DNA of 64,000 bases, taken from NCBI RefSeq assembly GCF_026262505.1, contig NC_067205.1, forward strand, positions 19,837,645 to 19,901,644, given 5' to 3'. The notes beneath the pieces were generated by a model. It saw nothing but the letters and a program-made list of their open reading frames with translations, was not told the DNA's origin and ran no database searches. This stretch comes from Trichomonas vaginalis G3 (taxonomy: Eukaryota; Parabasalia; Trichomonadida; Trichomonadidae). This document shows positions 31,500 through 43,856 of this stretch, one piece after another. Every line of letters starts with the position of its first letter. Within the stretch, counting starts at the first letter, position 1. Made by a program: the position numbers and the translations under genes.

Positions 31500-33018
31500 C
31501 ACCGCTCGCATTTTTGTTCGCTATACTTATTTAAATTAAGCTACCTTAAACATACTTGTACCAAATATTAAAACTCTCTCAAATGTTAAATACAAAATTA
31601 ATTAAATTATTAAGTTGAAAACTTTCACAATTTTCCACTTTAATATGCGTGCTTGACTAGGAACATCAATGGTAACATCTCGATATATTCATTTGTGGCA
31701 AATAAAAAGATTATGAAATTTATTATGAATATTACACAAAAAAAGGAGGTGATAGCAAGACAAAAATAGACATATTATCATGTTTGTCTAATTCATCTAT
31801 GCATTGTATATAATCGAAATTTATTTTGTAACTCACGTATTTTCAAGCTACCTTAAATATCTTCCTAGTATAAAATCGTTTACAATTCATTTCCACTCAA
31901 ATCTAGTTAAATTTATTATAATATTATTATCAATATAATTCCTTACTCATAAATCACTCATTATCTCACACATATGATATAAGCTCAGCTAGTATTATCT
32001 AAATTTTTCATTATTACTCCTTGAATAAATCTACATGTGGAACCCTGAGTTGAGTGACTTCTAAATATTCATGATTAAAAATGTGAACCAAATTGCAAAT
32101 TTTTAATAAAACCAAGCAATCCATGATGCATACTGTTATAAATTTATGAGAAAGACATGCAGCATTATGAGAAAAGACTACGTTTTTTCTCTCAAAAAAT
32201 TGAATTGCTATTCAACTGCGATTTTGAGATGACTATATTATAATAAATTTAACTAGATTTGAGTGGAAATGAATTTTAAACGATTTTATATTAGGAAATG
32301 GTGTCTATTTATGCCAAGGCATATAATAAATAATAATTTTGAGGATATATTAGCCATAAGACTTAAATAGCTTAGTGGAAAACTCAATAAAGATTAGGAC
32401 AAGTATTATTCTCCAATATCGATGATTTCAAACTTGGAATTGGGCGAAATTATTTGATAAAAATTCCATTGGAAGGATTTGAAAAGTTTTAACTATAATG
32501 AATGTATAACTTATGTGATAAGAAATTGAAATGAATATGAGTTTAAAGGAATTAATTAAGAAAATTTATTAGAATATATACTGAATTAAAAGACATAACT
32601 TGCATAAAAATAAATGATTTAGCTAAAATATTTTAATAACCCTCGATCCCAAAAATTACAAAGCATTCCAAAGTTTCGAGATATTTAAATTTTAATAAAA
32701 TTTTCGAAATTTAATTTTTTTCTAAAGTGTCAAATAACGTATTTTTTTCAGAAATATTTTTCAAAAATTTCATGTTCACGTTTATAAGCAATATATACTG
32801 AGTAATATTTTTTGGCGATGTCAGATTTTTTTGAATGGTTTACGATTTTTAACATAGGTTTATTCCTAATATTACTAAATAAATATTTTATTTATTACAA
32901 TTTTGGTCGCTCAAAAACCATAAAATTTTGAGAGTTGGAGTACTTCTAAAAAAACATGTAAAATAATATTGTTCGTATGTCAGGATGTGAAAAGTGCATA
33001 CTTGTGTAATTGAAATTT

Positions 33019-34105
33019 TTATCGTTTAATCAATAAAACAAGTGAAATATCAAATTTACCAAAAAGAAAATTTATGGATTTAAAAGAAGAACAAATTTTA
33101 TTTTCTTTCTTTGGAACAAATAATAATACTATTTCAAGATTTCCTTCACATGGACGTAATCCAATGAATGTTAAATTATTCTTAAATGATTCTGTTCCTC
33201 TCTGTTGTATCAACTGTTCTATCAGTTGATAAATCATCAATACTACATTGATGTATATAAATTTGTCCATAATATGCTTCAAATAAAACTCCTTTGTTAT
33301 TCTGTTGATTGTTTTGGAAAGATGAATTGAAAATATCAAGTCTACTAAAAGAAACATCAACTAATCCTTCATATCCTTCTTGAGAATTATTTATATAATT
33401 ACATCGGTCAATTCTTCCTTGACAAGAAAACCCAGTAATAATACAGAAAGCTGCTTTTAAATTCTCAAAATTACAAAATGAAACATTTACTGTTGATTCA
33501 ACATCATCATAACTAAAACCTGTACATCGTACTGAAATACAGTTAGAAACGTTTGTTTTTGAAAGTGATGTAAAACCTTGAGATTGGTAAATCATTAAAT
33601 CTACTGAACTATTTCCTCCATTACAAATTGATCCTTGGAGGAGTGTACTGTTAATTTCGCCATATAAATAAGTAAATTGGCCAACTGATGGAGTTTGACT
33701 TTCAAATGAACAGAATTTATCAATAATAATGTTATTTTTACTATAACTTTGAATATATACTGTACCTGAACCTTTTGAAAAAACGTTTTCGCAAAGTAAA
33801 ATCGAGTAATCTTTTGTATATTCGAATTTAACTGCTCTATCTTGAAGATTGGTAAACTTGCAGATGTATGCAAAGCATTTGTTAGATGCTGCTGTGACTT
33901 TTTCAACTTCACCGGTAAAAACTTCGGAAGGAGGACTAATTCCTTCATAATAAAGGTTCCAAACACTATCTTGATCAGCATCGCTATGGAATACTTCTCG
34001 AATGCAATTAATTGCACTTAAACAATGAGTTTTTTGACTCATTGCAAAAGTAATAAAAAGGATGGGGGTAAAACTTTCAGTGAAATTCAATGATACATTC
34101 ATCAA
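33019..34105 (-). pseudogene. Beta-helix protein gene with ATG-started N-terminus, U6
   Basis: Here the run read as ggg in other units (ctatgggaa) is gg near 33988. This brings the upstream ATG frame (MMNVSLNFTES, hydrophobic TPILFITFAM, then SQKTHCLSAINCIREVF) into phase with the beta-helix body. The N-terminal hydrophobic stretch could be a signal sequence. The 307-codon frame then ends early at 33182, because a CT pair is missing from a CTCTCT run near 33200; the last ~55 codons lie in another frame. It is the only unit showing a conventional start. Either base call could be an assembly error. Confidence 0.5.
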
Positions 34106-34175
34106 ATATTTAATATTTATGTTTTAATTTTGTTAATTCACAAGTTTAGTTGTTCAGAATTATTCATTTTTTATA

Positions 34176-34346
34176 ATGTCTGGGAAATCTATTGTACGTG
34201 TTACTTCTCATCGAGCTGATAATAACAAATTATATTATTGTATTCAATGTAATGATAATACATTTCTCTGGGTAACTCCAAACTCCATAAATGATGAAAC
34301 AAATAAATTATTTGTAAGGTACTTTTATAACGACAGATCCTGTTGA
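34176..34346 (+). CDS. Chromodomain-like ORF, U7
   Basis: Identical in protein to the U3 copy. Confidence 0.4.
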   Translation: MSGKSIVRVTSHRADNNKLYYCIQCNDNTFLWVTPNSINDETNKLFVRYFYNDRSC

Positions 34347-34458
34347 TGATGATTTATTTTTAACTCGAGAAGATAAAGATAATCCAAGCATTGTATTCAA
34401 AGAAAAATATAACTAGATGAATAATATAACAATTTATAAATATAAACAAATAAAACAA

Positions 34459-35498
34459 TTAATCAATTCCTTTAAGGAACTTATTATTATAATTATAGGC
34501 TGATTTGGCATTATCTCTTTTGATTCTGGGAGTAGATTTATAATTATCATCATCTGAACTAGAATTATCAAGGAATTTTCGTTTAAAAGGCGAGGTTTTT
34601 GAATGGGTTTCTTTATTTGTTGTTGTTTTTGGAGTTGATTGTTGATAATTTTCTTTTTGTGAAATTTTTGTTGTTGATTTGCTAATTTTAGGTGTATTGT
34701 AATTATACTTCTTTGGTGTATTGAATTTGTCTTGTTTGAGTCCGGATTCATCATCACTTGATGAAGAGAATATAAATCTTGATCCGTTTTTAAGAGTTAA
34801 AGGGGATATTTTATCTGGGTCACTATCGAATATATGGTTGAACTCAAATAGATATGTTTCATTAGACAAAACTGACTCTGAAAGTCGAGATCGATAATTC
34901 ATTGTCGAAATGACCTGATATTTATCTGGATCTGTTTCGTATCTGTTCAGTTTAGGATATTTACTAACACGAAAGCCACGATGATCGTCATCACTAGCAT
35001 AAACTCCGTCTTTTGGAATTCCAAGAAACAAAACTTCTTCGTTGTTTTCTTCTTCATATGAATATTCATATTCAATATCAATATCAATTCCTGTGTTTAA
35101 TTCTTGTTGTTCTTCAATAAATGCAGCATTTGGTTTTCTTTTGACTCTTTTTGAGCCTTTCTTAGGTTTTTCGTAAGGTTGACGAGGTTTGTAATAGTCA
35201 TATTCTGGATAAAACTCGAAATTATCTTCTTTTTCTTCTTCTTCAAGATATGAATATGAATTTTTTGTATTTGTGGAAATTATTGATGTATTTATTTCGG
35301 ATTTTTCTTCTGTAATGTCGTCAAGCTGTAATTGGTCTTGTGATGGAATTATTTCAGAAATTTTATTATTAATAGATTTTTTAATTGGTGATTCATTAAA
35401 TAATTGATCTTCGGCTTCTTCTGATATACTTTCTAATATGAAATTTGAATTAGAATTGTTTCTTACAAAATTATTTTGAAAATGTAGGATTTCGTTAA
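34459..35498 (-). pseudogene. Acidic protein gene, 5'-replaced, U7
   Basis: Frame open from the L junction to the stop, as in U3; no upstream ATG. Confidence 0.55.
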
Positions 35499-37015
35499 CA
35501 CCGCTCGCATTTTTGTTCGCTATACTTATTTAAATTAAGCTACCTTAAACATACTTGTACCAAATATTAAAACTCTCTCAAATGTTAAATACAAAATTAA
35601 TTAAATTATTAAGTTGAAAACTTTCACAATTTTCCACTTTAATATGCGTGCTTGACTAGGAACATCAATGGTAACATCTCGATATATTCATTTGTGGCAA
35701 ATAAAAAGATTATGAAATTTATTATGAATATTACACAAAAAAAGGAGGTGATAGCAAGACAAAAATAGACATATTATCATGTTTGTCTAATTCATCTATG
35801 CATTGTATATAATCGAAATTTATTTTGTAACTCACGTATTTTCAAGCTACCTTAAATATCTTCCTAGTATAAAATCGTTTACAATTCATTTCCACTCAAA
35901 TCTAGTTAAATTTATTATATATTATTATCAATATAATTCCTTACTCATAAATCACTCATTATCTCACACATATGATATAAGCTCAGCTAGTATTATCTAA
36001 ATTTTTCATTATTACTCCTTGAATAAATCTACATGTGGAACCCTGAGTTGAGTGACTTCTAAATATTCATGATTAAAAATGTGAACCAAATTGCAAATTT
36101 TTAATAAAACCAAGCAATCCATGATGCATACTGTTATAAATTTATGAGAAAGACATGCAGCATTATGAGAAAAGACTACGTTTTTCTCTCAAAAAATTGA
36201 ATTGCTATTCAACTGCGATTTTGAGATGACTATATTATAATAAATTTAACTAGATTTGAGTGGAAATGAATTTTAAACGATTTATATTAGGAAATGGTGT
36301 CTATTTATGCCAAGGCATATAATAAATAATAATTTTGAGGATATATTAGCCATAAGACTTAAATAGCTTAGTGGAAAACTCAATAAAGATTAGGACAAGT
36401 ATTATTCTCCAATATCGATGATTTCAAACTTGGAATTGGGCGAAATTATTTGATAAAAATTCCATTGGAAGGATTTGAAAAGTTTTAACTATAATGAATG
36501 TATAACTTATGTGATAAGAAATTGAAATGAATATGAGTTTAAAGGAATTAATTAAGAAAATTTATTAGAATATATACTGAATTAAAAGACATAACTTGCA
36601 TAAAAATAAATGATTTAGCTAAAATATTTTAATAACCCTCGATCCCAAAAATTACAAAGCATTCCAAAGTTTCGAGATATTTAAATTTTAATAAAATTTT
36701 CGAAATTTAATTTTTTTCTAAAGTGTCAAATAACGTATTTTCTTTCAGAAATATTTTTCAAAAATTTCATGTTCACGTTTATAAGCAATATATACTGAGT
36801 AATATTTTTTGGCGATGTCAGATTTTTTTGAATGGTTTACGATTTTTAACATAGGTTTATTCCTAATATTACTAAATAAATATTTTATTTATTACAATTT
36901 TGGTCGCTCAAAAACCATAAAATTTTGAGAGTTGGAGTACTTCTAAAAAAACATGTAAAATAATATTGTTCGTATGTCAGGATGTGAAAAGTGCATACTT
37001 GTGTAATTGAAATTT

Positions 37016-38017
37016 TTATCGTTTAATCAATAAAACAAGTGAAATATCAAATTTACCAAAAAGAAAATTTATGGATTTAAAAGAAGAACAAATTTTATTT
37101 TCTTTCTTTGGAACAAATAATAATACTATTTCAAGATTTCCTTCACATGGACGTAATCCAATGAATGTTAAATTATTCTTAAATGATTCTGTTCCTCTCT
37201 CTGTTGTATCAACTGTTCTATCAGTTGATAAATCATCAATACTACATTGATGTATATAAATTTGTCCATAATATGCTTCAAATAAAACTCCTTTGTTATT
37301 CTGTTGATTGTTTTGGAAAGATGAATTGAAAATATCAAGTCTACTAAAAGAAACATCAACTAATCCTTCATATCCTTCTTGAGAATTATTTATATAATTA
37401 CATCGGTCAATTCTTCCTTGACAAGAAAACCCAGTAATAATACAGAAAGCTGCTTTTAAATTCTCAAAATTACAAAATGAAACATTTACTGTTGATTCAA
37501 CATCATCATAACTAAAACCTGTACATCGTACTGAAATACAGTTAGAAACGTTTGTTTTTGAAAGTGATGTAAAACCTTGAGATTGGTAAATCATTAAATC
37601 TACTGAACTATTTCCTCCATTACAAATTGATCCTTGGAGGAGTGTACTGTTAATTTCGCCATATAAATAAGTAAATTGGCCAACTGATGGAGTTTGACTT
37701 TCAAATGAACAGAATTTATCAATAATAATGTTATTTTTACTATAACTTTGAATATATACTGTACCTGAACCTTTTGAAAAAACGTTTTCGCAAAGTAAAA
37801 TCGAGTAATCTTTTGTATATTCGAATTTAACTGCTCTATCTTGAAGATTGGTAAACTTGCAGATGTATGCAAAGCATTTGTTAGATGCTGCTGTGACTTT
37901 TTCAACTTCACCGGTAAAAACTTCGGAAGGAGGACTAATTCCTTCATAATAAAGGTTCCAAACACTATCTTGATCAGCATCGCTATGGGAATACTTCTCG
38001 AATGCAATTAATTGCAC
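37016..38017 (-). CDS. Beta-helix protein, variant II, U7
   Basis: 333 codons, same protein as U3. Confidence 0.6.
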   Translation of the reverse strand: MQLIAFEKYSHSDADQDSVWNLYYEGISPPSEVFTGEVEKVTAASNKCFAYICKFTNLQDRAVKFEYTKDYSILLCENVFSKGSGTVYIQSYSKNNIIIDKFCSFESQTPSVGQFTYLYGEINSTLLQGSICNGGNSSVDLMIYQSQGFTSLSKTNVSNCISVRCTGFSYDDVESTVNVSFCNFENLKAAFCIITGFSCQGRIDRCNYINNSQEGYEGLVDVSFSRLDIFNSSFQNNQQNNKGVLFEAYYGQIYIHQCSIDDLSTDRTVDTTERGTESFKNNLTFIGLRPCEGNLEIVLLFVPKKENKICSSFKSINFLFGKFDISLVLLIKR

Positions 38018-38175
38018 TTAAACAATGAGTTTTTTGACTCATTGCAAAAGTAATAAAAAGGATGGGGGTAAAACTTTCAGTGAAATTCAATGATACATTC
38101 ATCAAATATTTAATATTTATGTTTTAATTTTGTTAATTCACAAGTTTAGTTGTTCAGAATTATTCATTTTTTATA

Positions 38176-38346
38176 ATGTCTGGGAAATCTATTGTACGTG
38201 TTACTTCTCATCGAGCTGATAATAACAAATTATATTATTGTATTCAATGTAATGATAATACATTTCTCTGGGTAACTCCAAACTCCATAAATGATGAAAC
38301 AAATAAATTATTTGTAAGGTACTTTTATAACGACAGATCCTGTTGA
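38176..38346 (+). CDS. Chromodomain-like ORF, U8
   Basis: Intact to its TGA; indels begin just downstream in the acidic second frame. Confidence 0.4.
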   Translation: MSGKSIVRVTSHRADNNKLYYCIQCNDNTFLWVTPNSINDETNKLFVRYFYNDRSC

Positions 38347-38456
38347 TGATGATTTATTTTAACTCGAGAAGATAAAGATAATCAAGCATTGTATTCAAAG
38401 AAAAATATAACTAGATGAATAATATAACAATTTATAAATATAAACAAATAAAACAA

Positions 38457-39495
38457 TTAATCAATTCCTTTAAGGAACTTATTATTATAATTATAGGCTG
38501 ATTTGGCATTATCTCTTTTGATTCTGGGAGTAGATTTATAATTATCATCATCTGAACTAGAATTATCAAGGAATTTTCGTTTAAAAGGCGAGGTTTTGAA
38601 TGGGTTTCTTTATTTGTTGTTGTTTTTGGAGTTGATTGTTGATAATTTTCTTTTTGTGAAATTTTTTGTTGTGATTTGCTAATTTTAGGTGTATTGTAAT
38701 TATACTTCTTTGGTGTATTGAATTTGTCTTGTTTGAGTCCGGATTCATCATCACTTGATGAAGAGAATATAAATCTTGATCCGTTTTTAAGAGTTAAAGG
38801 GGATATTTTATCTGGGTCACTATCGAATATATGGTTGAACTCAAATAGATATGTTTCATTAGACAAAACTGACTCTGAAGTCGAGATCGATAATTCATTG
38901 TCGAAATGACCTGATATTTATCTGGATCTGTTTCGTATCTGTTCAGTTTAGGATATTTACTAACACGAAAGCCACGATGATCGTCATCACTAGCATAAAC
39001 TCCGTCTTTTGGAATTCCAAGAAACAAAACTTCTTCGTTGTTTTCTTCTTCTATATGAATATTCATATTCAATATCAATATCAATTCCTGTGTTTAATTC
39101 TTGTTGTTCTTCAATAAATGCAGCATTTGGTTTTCTTTTGACTCTTTTTGAGCCTTTCTTAGGTTTTTCGTAAGGTTGACGAGGTTTGTAATAGTCATAT
39201 TCTGGATAAAACTCGAAATTATCTTCTTTTTCTTCTTCTTCAAGATATGAATATGAATTTTTTGTATTTGTGGAAATTATTGATGTATTTATTTCGGATT
39301 TTTCTTCTGTAATGTCGTCAAGCTGTAATTGGTCTTGTGATGGAATTATTTCAGAAATTTTATTATTAATAGATTTTTTAATTGGTGATTCATTAAATAA
39401 TTGATCTTCGGCTTCTTCTGATATACTTTCTAATATGAAATTTGAATTAGAATTGTTTCTTACAAAATTATTTTGAAAATGTAGGATTTCGTTAA
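38457..39495 (-). pseudogene. Acidic protein gene, 5'-replaced, U8
   Basis: As in U3 but with several additional frame shifts, for example near 38596, 38665, 38879 and 39052. Confidence 0.5.
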
Positions 39496-41006
39496 CACCG
39501 CTCGCATTTTTGTTCGCTATACTTATTTAAATTAAGCTACCTTAAACATACTTGTACCAAATATTAAAACTCTCTCAAATGTTAAATACAAAATTAATTA
39601 AATTATTAAGTTGAAAACTTTCACAATTTTCCACTTTAATATGCGTGCTTGACTAGGAACATCAATGGTAACATCTCGATATATTCATTTGTGGCAAATA
39701 AAAAGATTATGAAATTATTATGAATATTACACAAAAAAAGGAGGTGATAGCAAGACAAAATAGACATATTATCATGTTTGTCTAATTCATCTATGCATTG
39801 TATATAATCGAAATTTATTTTGTAACTCACGTATTTTCAAGCTACCTTAAATATCTTCCTAGTATAAAATCGTTTACAATTCATTTCCACTCAAATCTAG
39901 TTAAATTTATTATATATTATTATCAATATAATTCCTTACTCATAATCACTCATTATCTCACACATATGATATAAGCTCAGCTAGTATTATCTAAATTTTT
40001 CATTATTACTCCTTGAATAAATCTACATGTGGAACCCTGAGTTGAGTGACTTCTAAATATTCATGATTAAAAATGTGAACCAAATTGCAAATTTTTAATA
40101 AAACCAAGCAATCCATGATGCATACTGTTATAAATTTATGAGAAAGACATGCAGCATTATGAGAAAAGACTACGTTTTTCTCTCAAAAAATTGAATTGCT
40201 ATTCAACTGCGATTTTGAGATGACTATATTATAATAAATTTAACTAGATTTGAGTGGAAATGAATTTTAAACGATTTTATATTAGGAAATGGTGTCTATT
40301 TATGCCAAGGCATATAATAAATAATAATTTTGAGGATATATTAGCCATAAGACTTAAATAGCTTAGTGGAAAACTCAATAAAGATTAGGACAAGTATTAT
40401 TCTCCAATATCGATGATTTCAAACTTGGAATTGGGCGAAATTATTTGATAAAAATTCCATTGGAAGGATTTGAAAAGTTTTAACTATAATGAATGTATAA
40501 CTTATGTGATAGAGAAATTGAAATGAATATGAGTTAAAGGAATTAATTAAGAAAATTTATTAGAATATATACTGAATTAAAAGACATAACTTGCATAAAA
40601 ATAAATGATTTAGCTAAAATATTTTAATAACCCTCGATCCCAAAAATTACAAAGCATTCCAAAGTTTCGAGATATTTAAATTTTAATAAAATTTTCGAAA
40701 TTTAATTTTTTTCTAAAGTGTCAAATAACGTATTTTCTTTCAGAAATATTTTTCAAAAATTTCATGTTCACGTTTATAAGCAATATATACTGAGTAATAT
40801 TTTTTGGCGATGTCAGATTTTTTTGAATGGTTTACGATTTTTAACATAGGTTTATTCCTAATATTACTAAATAAATATTTTATTTATTACAATTTGGTCG
40901 CTCAAAAACCATAAAATTTTGAGAGTTGGAGTACTTCTAAAAAACATGTAAATAATATGTTCGTATGTCAGGATGTGAAAAGTGCATACTTGTGTAATTG
41001 AAATTT

Positions 41007-42002
41007 TTATCGTTTAATCATAAAACAAGTGAAATATCAAATTTACCAAAAGAAAATTTATGGATTTAAAAGAAGAACAAATTTTATTTTCTTTCTTTGG
41101 AACAAATAATAATACTATTTCAAGATTTCCTTCACATGGACGTAATCCAATGAATGTTAAATTATTCTTAAATGATTCTGTTCCTCTCTCTGTTGTATCA
41201 ACTGTTCTATCAGTTGATAAATCATCAATACTACATTGATGTATATAAATTTGTCCATAATAGCTTCAAATAAAACTCCTTTGTTATTCTGTTGATTGTT
41301 TTGGAAAGATGAATTGAAAATATCAAGTCTACTAAAAAACATCAACTAATCCTTCATATCCTTCTTGAGAATTATTTATATAATTACATCGGTCAATTCT
41401 TCCTTGACAAGAAAACCCAGTAATAATACAGAAAGCTGCTTTTAAATTCTCAAAATTACAAAATGAAACATTTACTGTTGATTCAACATCATCATAACTA
41501 AAACTGTACATCGTACTGAAATACAGTTAGAAACGTTTGTTTTTGAAAGTGATGTAAAACCTTGAGATTGGTAAATCATTAAATCTACTGAACTATTTCC
41601 TCCATTACAAATTGATCCTTGGAGGAGTGTACTGTTAATTTCGCCATATAAATAAGTAAATTGGCCAACTGATGGAGTTTGACTTTCAAATGAACAGAAT
41701 TTATCAATAATAATGTTATTTTTACTATAACTTTGAATATATACTGTACCTGAACCTTTTGAAAAACGTTTTCGCAAAGTAAAATCGAGTAATCTTTTGT
41801 ATATTCGAATTTAACTGCTCTATCTTGAAGATTGGTAAACTTGCAGATGTATGCAAAGCATTTGTTAGATGCTGCTGTGACTTTTTCAACTTCACCGGTA
41901 AAAACTTCGGAAAGGAGGACTAATTCCTTCATAATAAAGGTTCCAAACACTATCTTGATCAGCATCGCTATGGGAATACTTCTCGAATGCAATTAATTGC
42001 AC
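41007..42002 (-). pseudogene. Beta-helix protein gene, variant II, U8 (frames broken)
   Basis: Same sequence variant as U3, with about six one- or two-base length differences spread over the gene, so no long frame survives. Confidence 0.5.
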
Positions 42003-42156
42003 TTAAACAATGAGTTTTTTTGACTCATTGCAAAGTAATAAAAGGATGGGGGTAAACTTTCAGTGAAATTCAATGATACATTCATCAATATTTAATATTT
42101 ATGTTTTAATTTTGTTAATTCACAAGTTTAGTTGTTCAGAATTATTCATTTTTATA

Positions 42157-42323
42157 ATGTCTGGGAAATCTATTGTACGTGTTACTTCTCATCGAGCTGA
42201 TAATAACAAATTATATTTGTATTCAATGTAATGATAATACATTTCTCTGGGTAACTCCAAACTCCATAAATGATGAACAAATAAATTATTTGTAAGGTAC
42301 TTTTATAACGACAGATCTGTTGA
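42157..42323 (+). pseudogene. Chromodomain-like ORF, U9
   Basis: Same ORF as U3, with small losses near 42219, 42277 and 42318 that break it. This lies in the same indel-dense stretch as U8. Confidence 0.4.
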
Positions 42324-42434
42324 TGATGATTTATTTTTAACTCGAGAAGATAAAGATAATCCAAGCATTGTATTCAAAGAAAAATATAACTAGATGAATA
42401 TATAACAATTTATAAATATAAACAAATAAAACAA

Positions 42435-43637
42435 TTAATCAATTCCTTTAAGGAACTTATTATTATATATATAGGCTGATTTGGCATTATCTCTTTTGAT
42501 TCTGGGAGTAGATTTATAATTATCATCATCTGAACTAGAATTATCAAGGAATTTTCGTTTAAAAGGCGAGGTTTTTGAATGGGTTTCTTTATTTGTTGTT
42601 GTTTTTGGAGTTGATTGTTGATAATTTTCTTTTTGTGAAATTTTTGTTGTTGATTTGCTAATTTTAGGTGTATTGTAATTATACTTCTTTGGTGTATTGA
42701 ATTTGTCTTGTTTGAGTCCGGATTCATCATCACTTGATGAAGAGAATATAAATCTTGATCCGTTTTTAAGAGTTAAAGGGGATATTTTATCTGGGTCACT
42801 ATCGAATATATGGTTGAACTCAAATAGATATGTTTCATTAGACAAAACTGACTCTGAAAGTCGAGATCGATAATTCATTGTCGAAATGACCTGATATTTA
42901 TCTGGATCTGTTTCGTATCTGTTCAGTTTAGGATATTTACTAACACGAAAGCCACGATGATCGTCATCACTAGCATAAACTCCGTCTTTTGGAATTCCAA
43001 GAAACAAAACTTCTTCGTTGTTTTCTTCTTCATATGAATATTCATATTCAATATCAATATCAATTCCTGTGTTTAATTCTTGTTGTTCTTCAATAAATGC
43101 AGCATTTGGTTTTCTTTTGACTCTTTTTGAGCCTTTCTTAGGTTTTTCGTAAGGTTGACGAGGTTTGTAATAGTCATATTCTGGATAAAACTCGAAATTA
43201 TCTTCTTTTTCTTCTTCTTCAAGATATGAATATGAATTTTTTGTATTTGTGGAAATTATTGATGTATTTATTTCGGATTTTTCTTCTGTAATGTCGTCAA
43301 GCTGTAATTGGTCTTGTGATGGAATTATTTCAGAAATTTTATTATTAATAGATTTTTTAATTGGTGATTCATTAAATAATTGATCTTCGGCTTCTTCTGA
43401 TATACTTTCTAATATGAAATTTGAATTAGAATTGTTTCTTACAAAATTATTTTGAAAATGTAGGATTTCGTTAATTCTTGTACTACTTCGCCGACTTTCT
43501 GATGCAGAATCATCGTTTTCGTAAGTTTGGTTTTGCTTTGGATGTGAAATTTGTCGCTTGCCTGCTCGATTTAAAATTTCTTTGATAGATTTACCTAATG
43601 TTGATCGTGGATTCTTAAGTCTTGTCTTAACCCTCAT
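42435..43637 (-). CDS. Acidic Ser/Asn-rich, nuclear-like protein (reference copy, U9)
   Basis: An intact 400-codon ORF from ATG. The N-terminus is basic (MRVKTRLKNPRSTLGKSIKE). A Ser/Glu/Asp-rich disordered part runs to about residue 150, followed by a Tyr/Glu/Pro-rich stretch. A basic cluster GSKRVKRKP comes near residue 175 (NLS-like; it also resembles part of the CENP-C motif, S-x-R-x4-P-x3-aromatic). The conserved segment FLGIPKDGVYASDDDHRGF lies near 215-235. The Lys-rich C-terminus is dense in S/T-P sites (NTPKKY, STPKTT, TSPFKRK, STPRIK). The profile suits an intrinsically disordered chromatin or nuclear protein regulated by proline-directed kinases; this is inference. No family recognised. 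S' units extend the N-terminus by MNVSPRIIHQVSEAFPY, whereas the S spacer replaces it. Confidence 0.6.
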   Translation of the reverse strand: MRVKTRLKNPRSTLGKSIKEILNRAGKRQISHPKQNQTYENDDSASESRRSSTRINEILHFQNNFVRNNSNSNFILESISEEAEDQLFNESPIKKSINNKISEIIPSQDQLQLDDITEEKSEINTSIISTNTKNSYSYLEEEEKEDNFEFYPEYDYYKPRQPYEKPKKGSKRVKRKPNAAFIEEQQELNTGIDIDIEYEYSYEEENNEEVLFLGIPKDGVYASDDDHRGFRVSKYPKLNRYETDPDKYQVISTMNYRSRLSESVLSNETYLFEFNHIFDSDPDKISPLTLKNGSRFIFSSSSDDESGLKQDKFNTPKKYNYNTPKISKSTTKISQKENYQQSTPKTTTNKETHSKTSPFKRKFLDNSSSDDDNYKSTPRIKRDNAKSAYIYNNKFLKGID

Positions 43638-43658
43638 GTATGGAAATGCTTCTGAAAC

Positions 43659-43856
43659 TTGGCAAATAACTTTTTTTTTGACAGTTGTCCGAAGATTCTT
43701 ATTATATATTTGTCAAAAAAAAATCAGGCGATTAAGGCTGCAACCTATAGAAATAAAGGACAAAACATTAAACAGTTCAAGGATTACTATACACGTATGT
43801 GTGATGAGTATGTCAGGAAGTGGAAAGCATGTGTAATTGAAATTTTTATCGTTTAA
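43659..43856 (+). other. + strand ORF in S spacer (unknown, S units only)
   Basis: An open frame of 65 codons with no early ATG. Its second half reads like real protein (YRNKGQNIKQFKDYYTRM, then CDEYVRKWKAC) and ends inside the 3' end of the beta-helix gene on the other strand. Copies occur at 50502-50700, 53355-53552 and 56231-56428. L units keep only its last few codons, and S' units a diverged form. It could be a relic of another gene. Confidence 0.25.

Larger units (their letters stand above)
30177..34175. repeat. Array unit U6 (L type)
   Basis: 3999 bases. L segment at 31500-32973. It differs from U3 by a few small deletions, two of them inside the beta-helix gene. Confidence 0.9.
34176..38175. 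repeat. Array unit U7 (L type)
   Basis: 4000 bases, L segment at 35499-36970. A few one-base losses lie within A/T runs of the L segment. Confidence 0.9.
38176..42156. repeat. Array unit U8 (L type, many small indels)
   Basis: 3981 bases, about 20 shorter than U3 through many scattered one-base losses, which are dense from 38.36 to 42.4 kb. L segment at 39496-40960. The pattern suggests poor consensus rather than decay. Confidence 0.85.
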
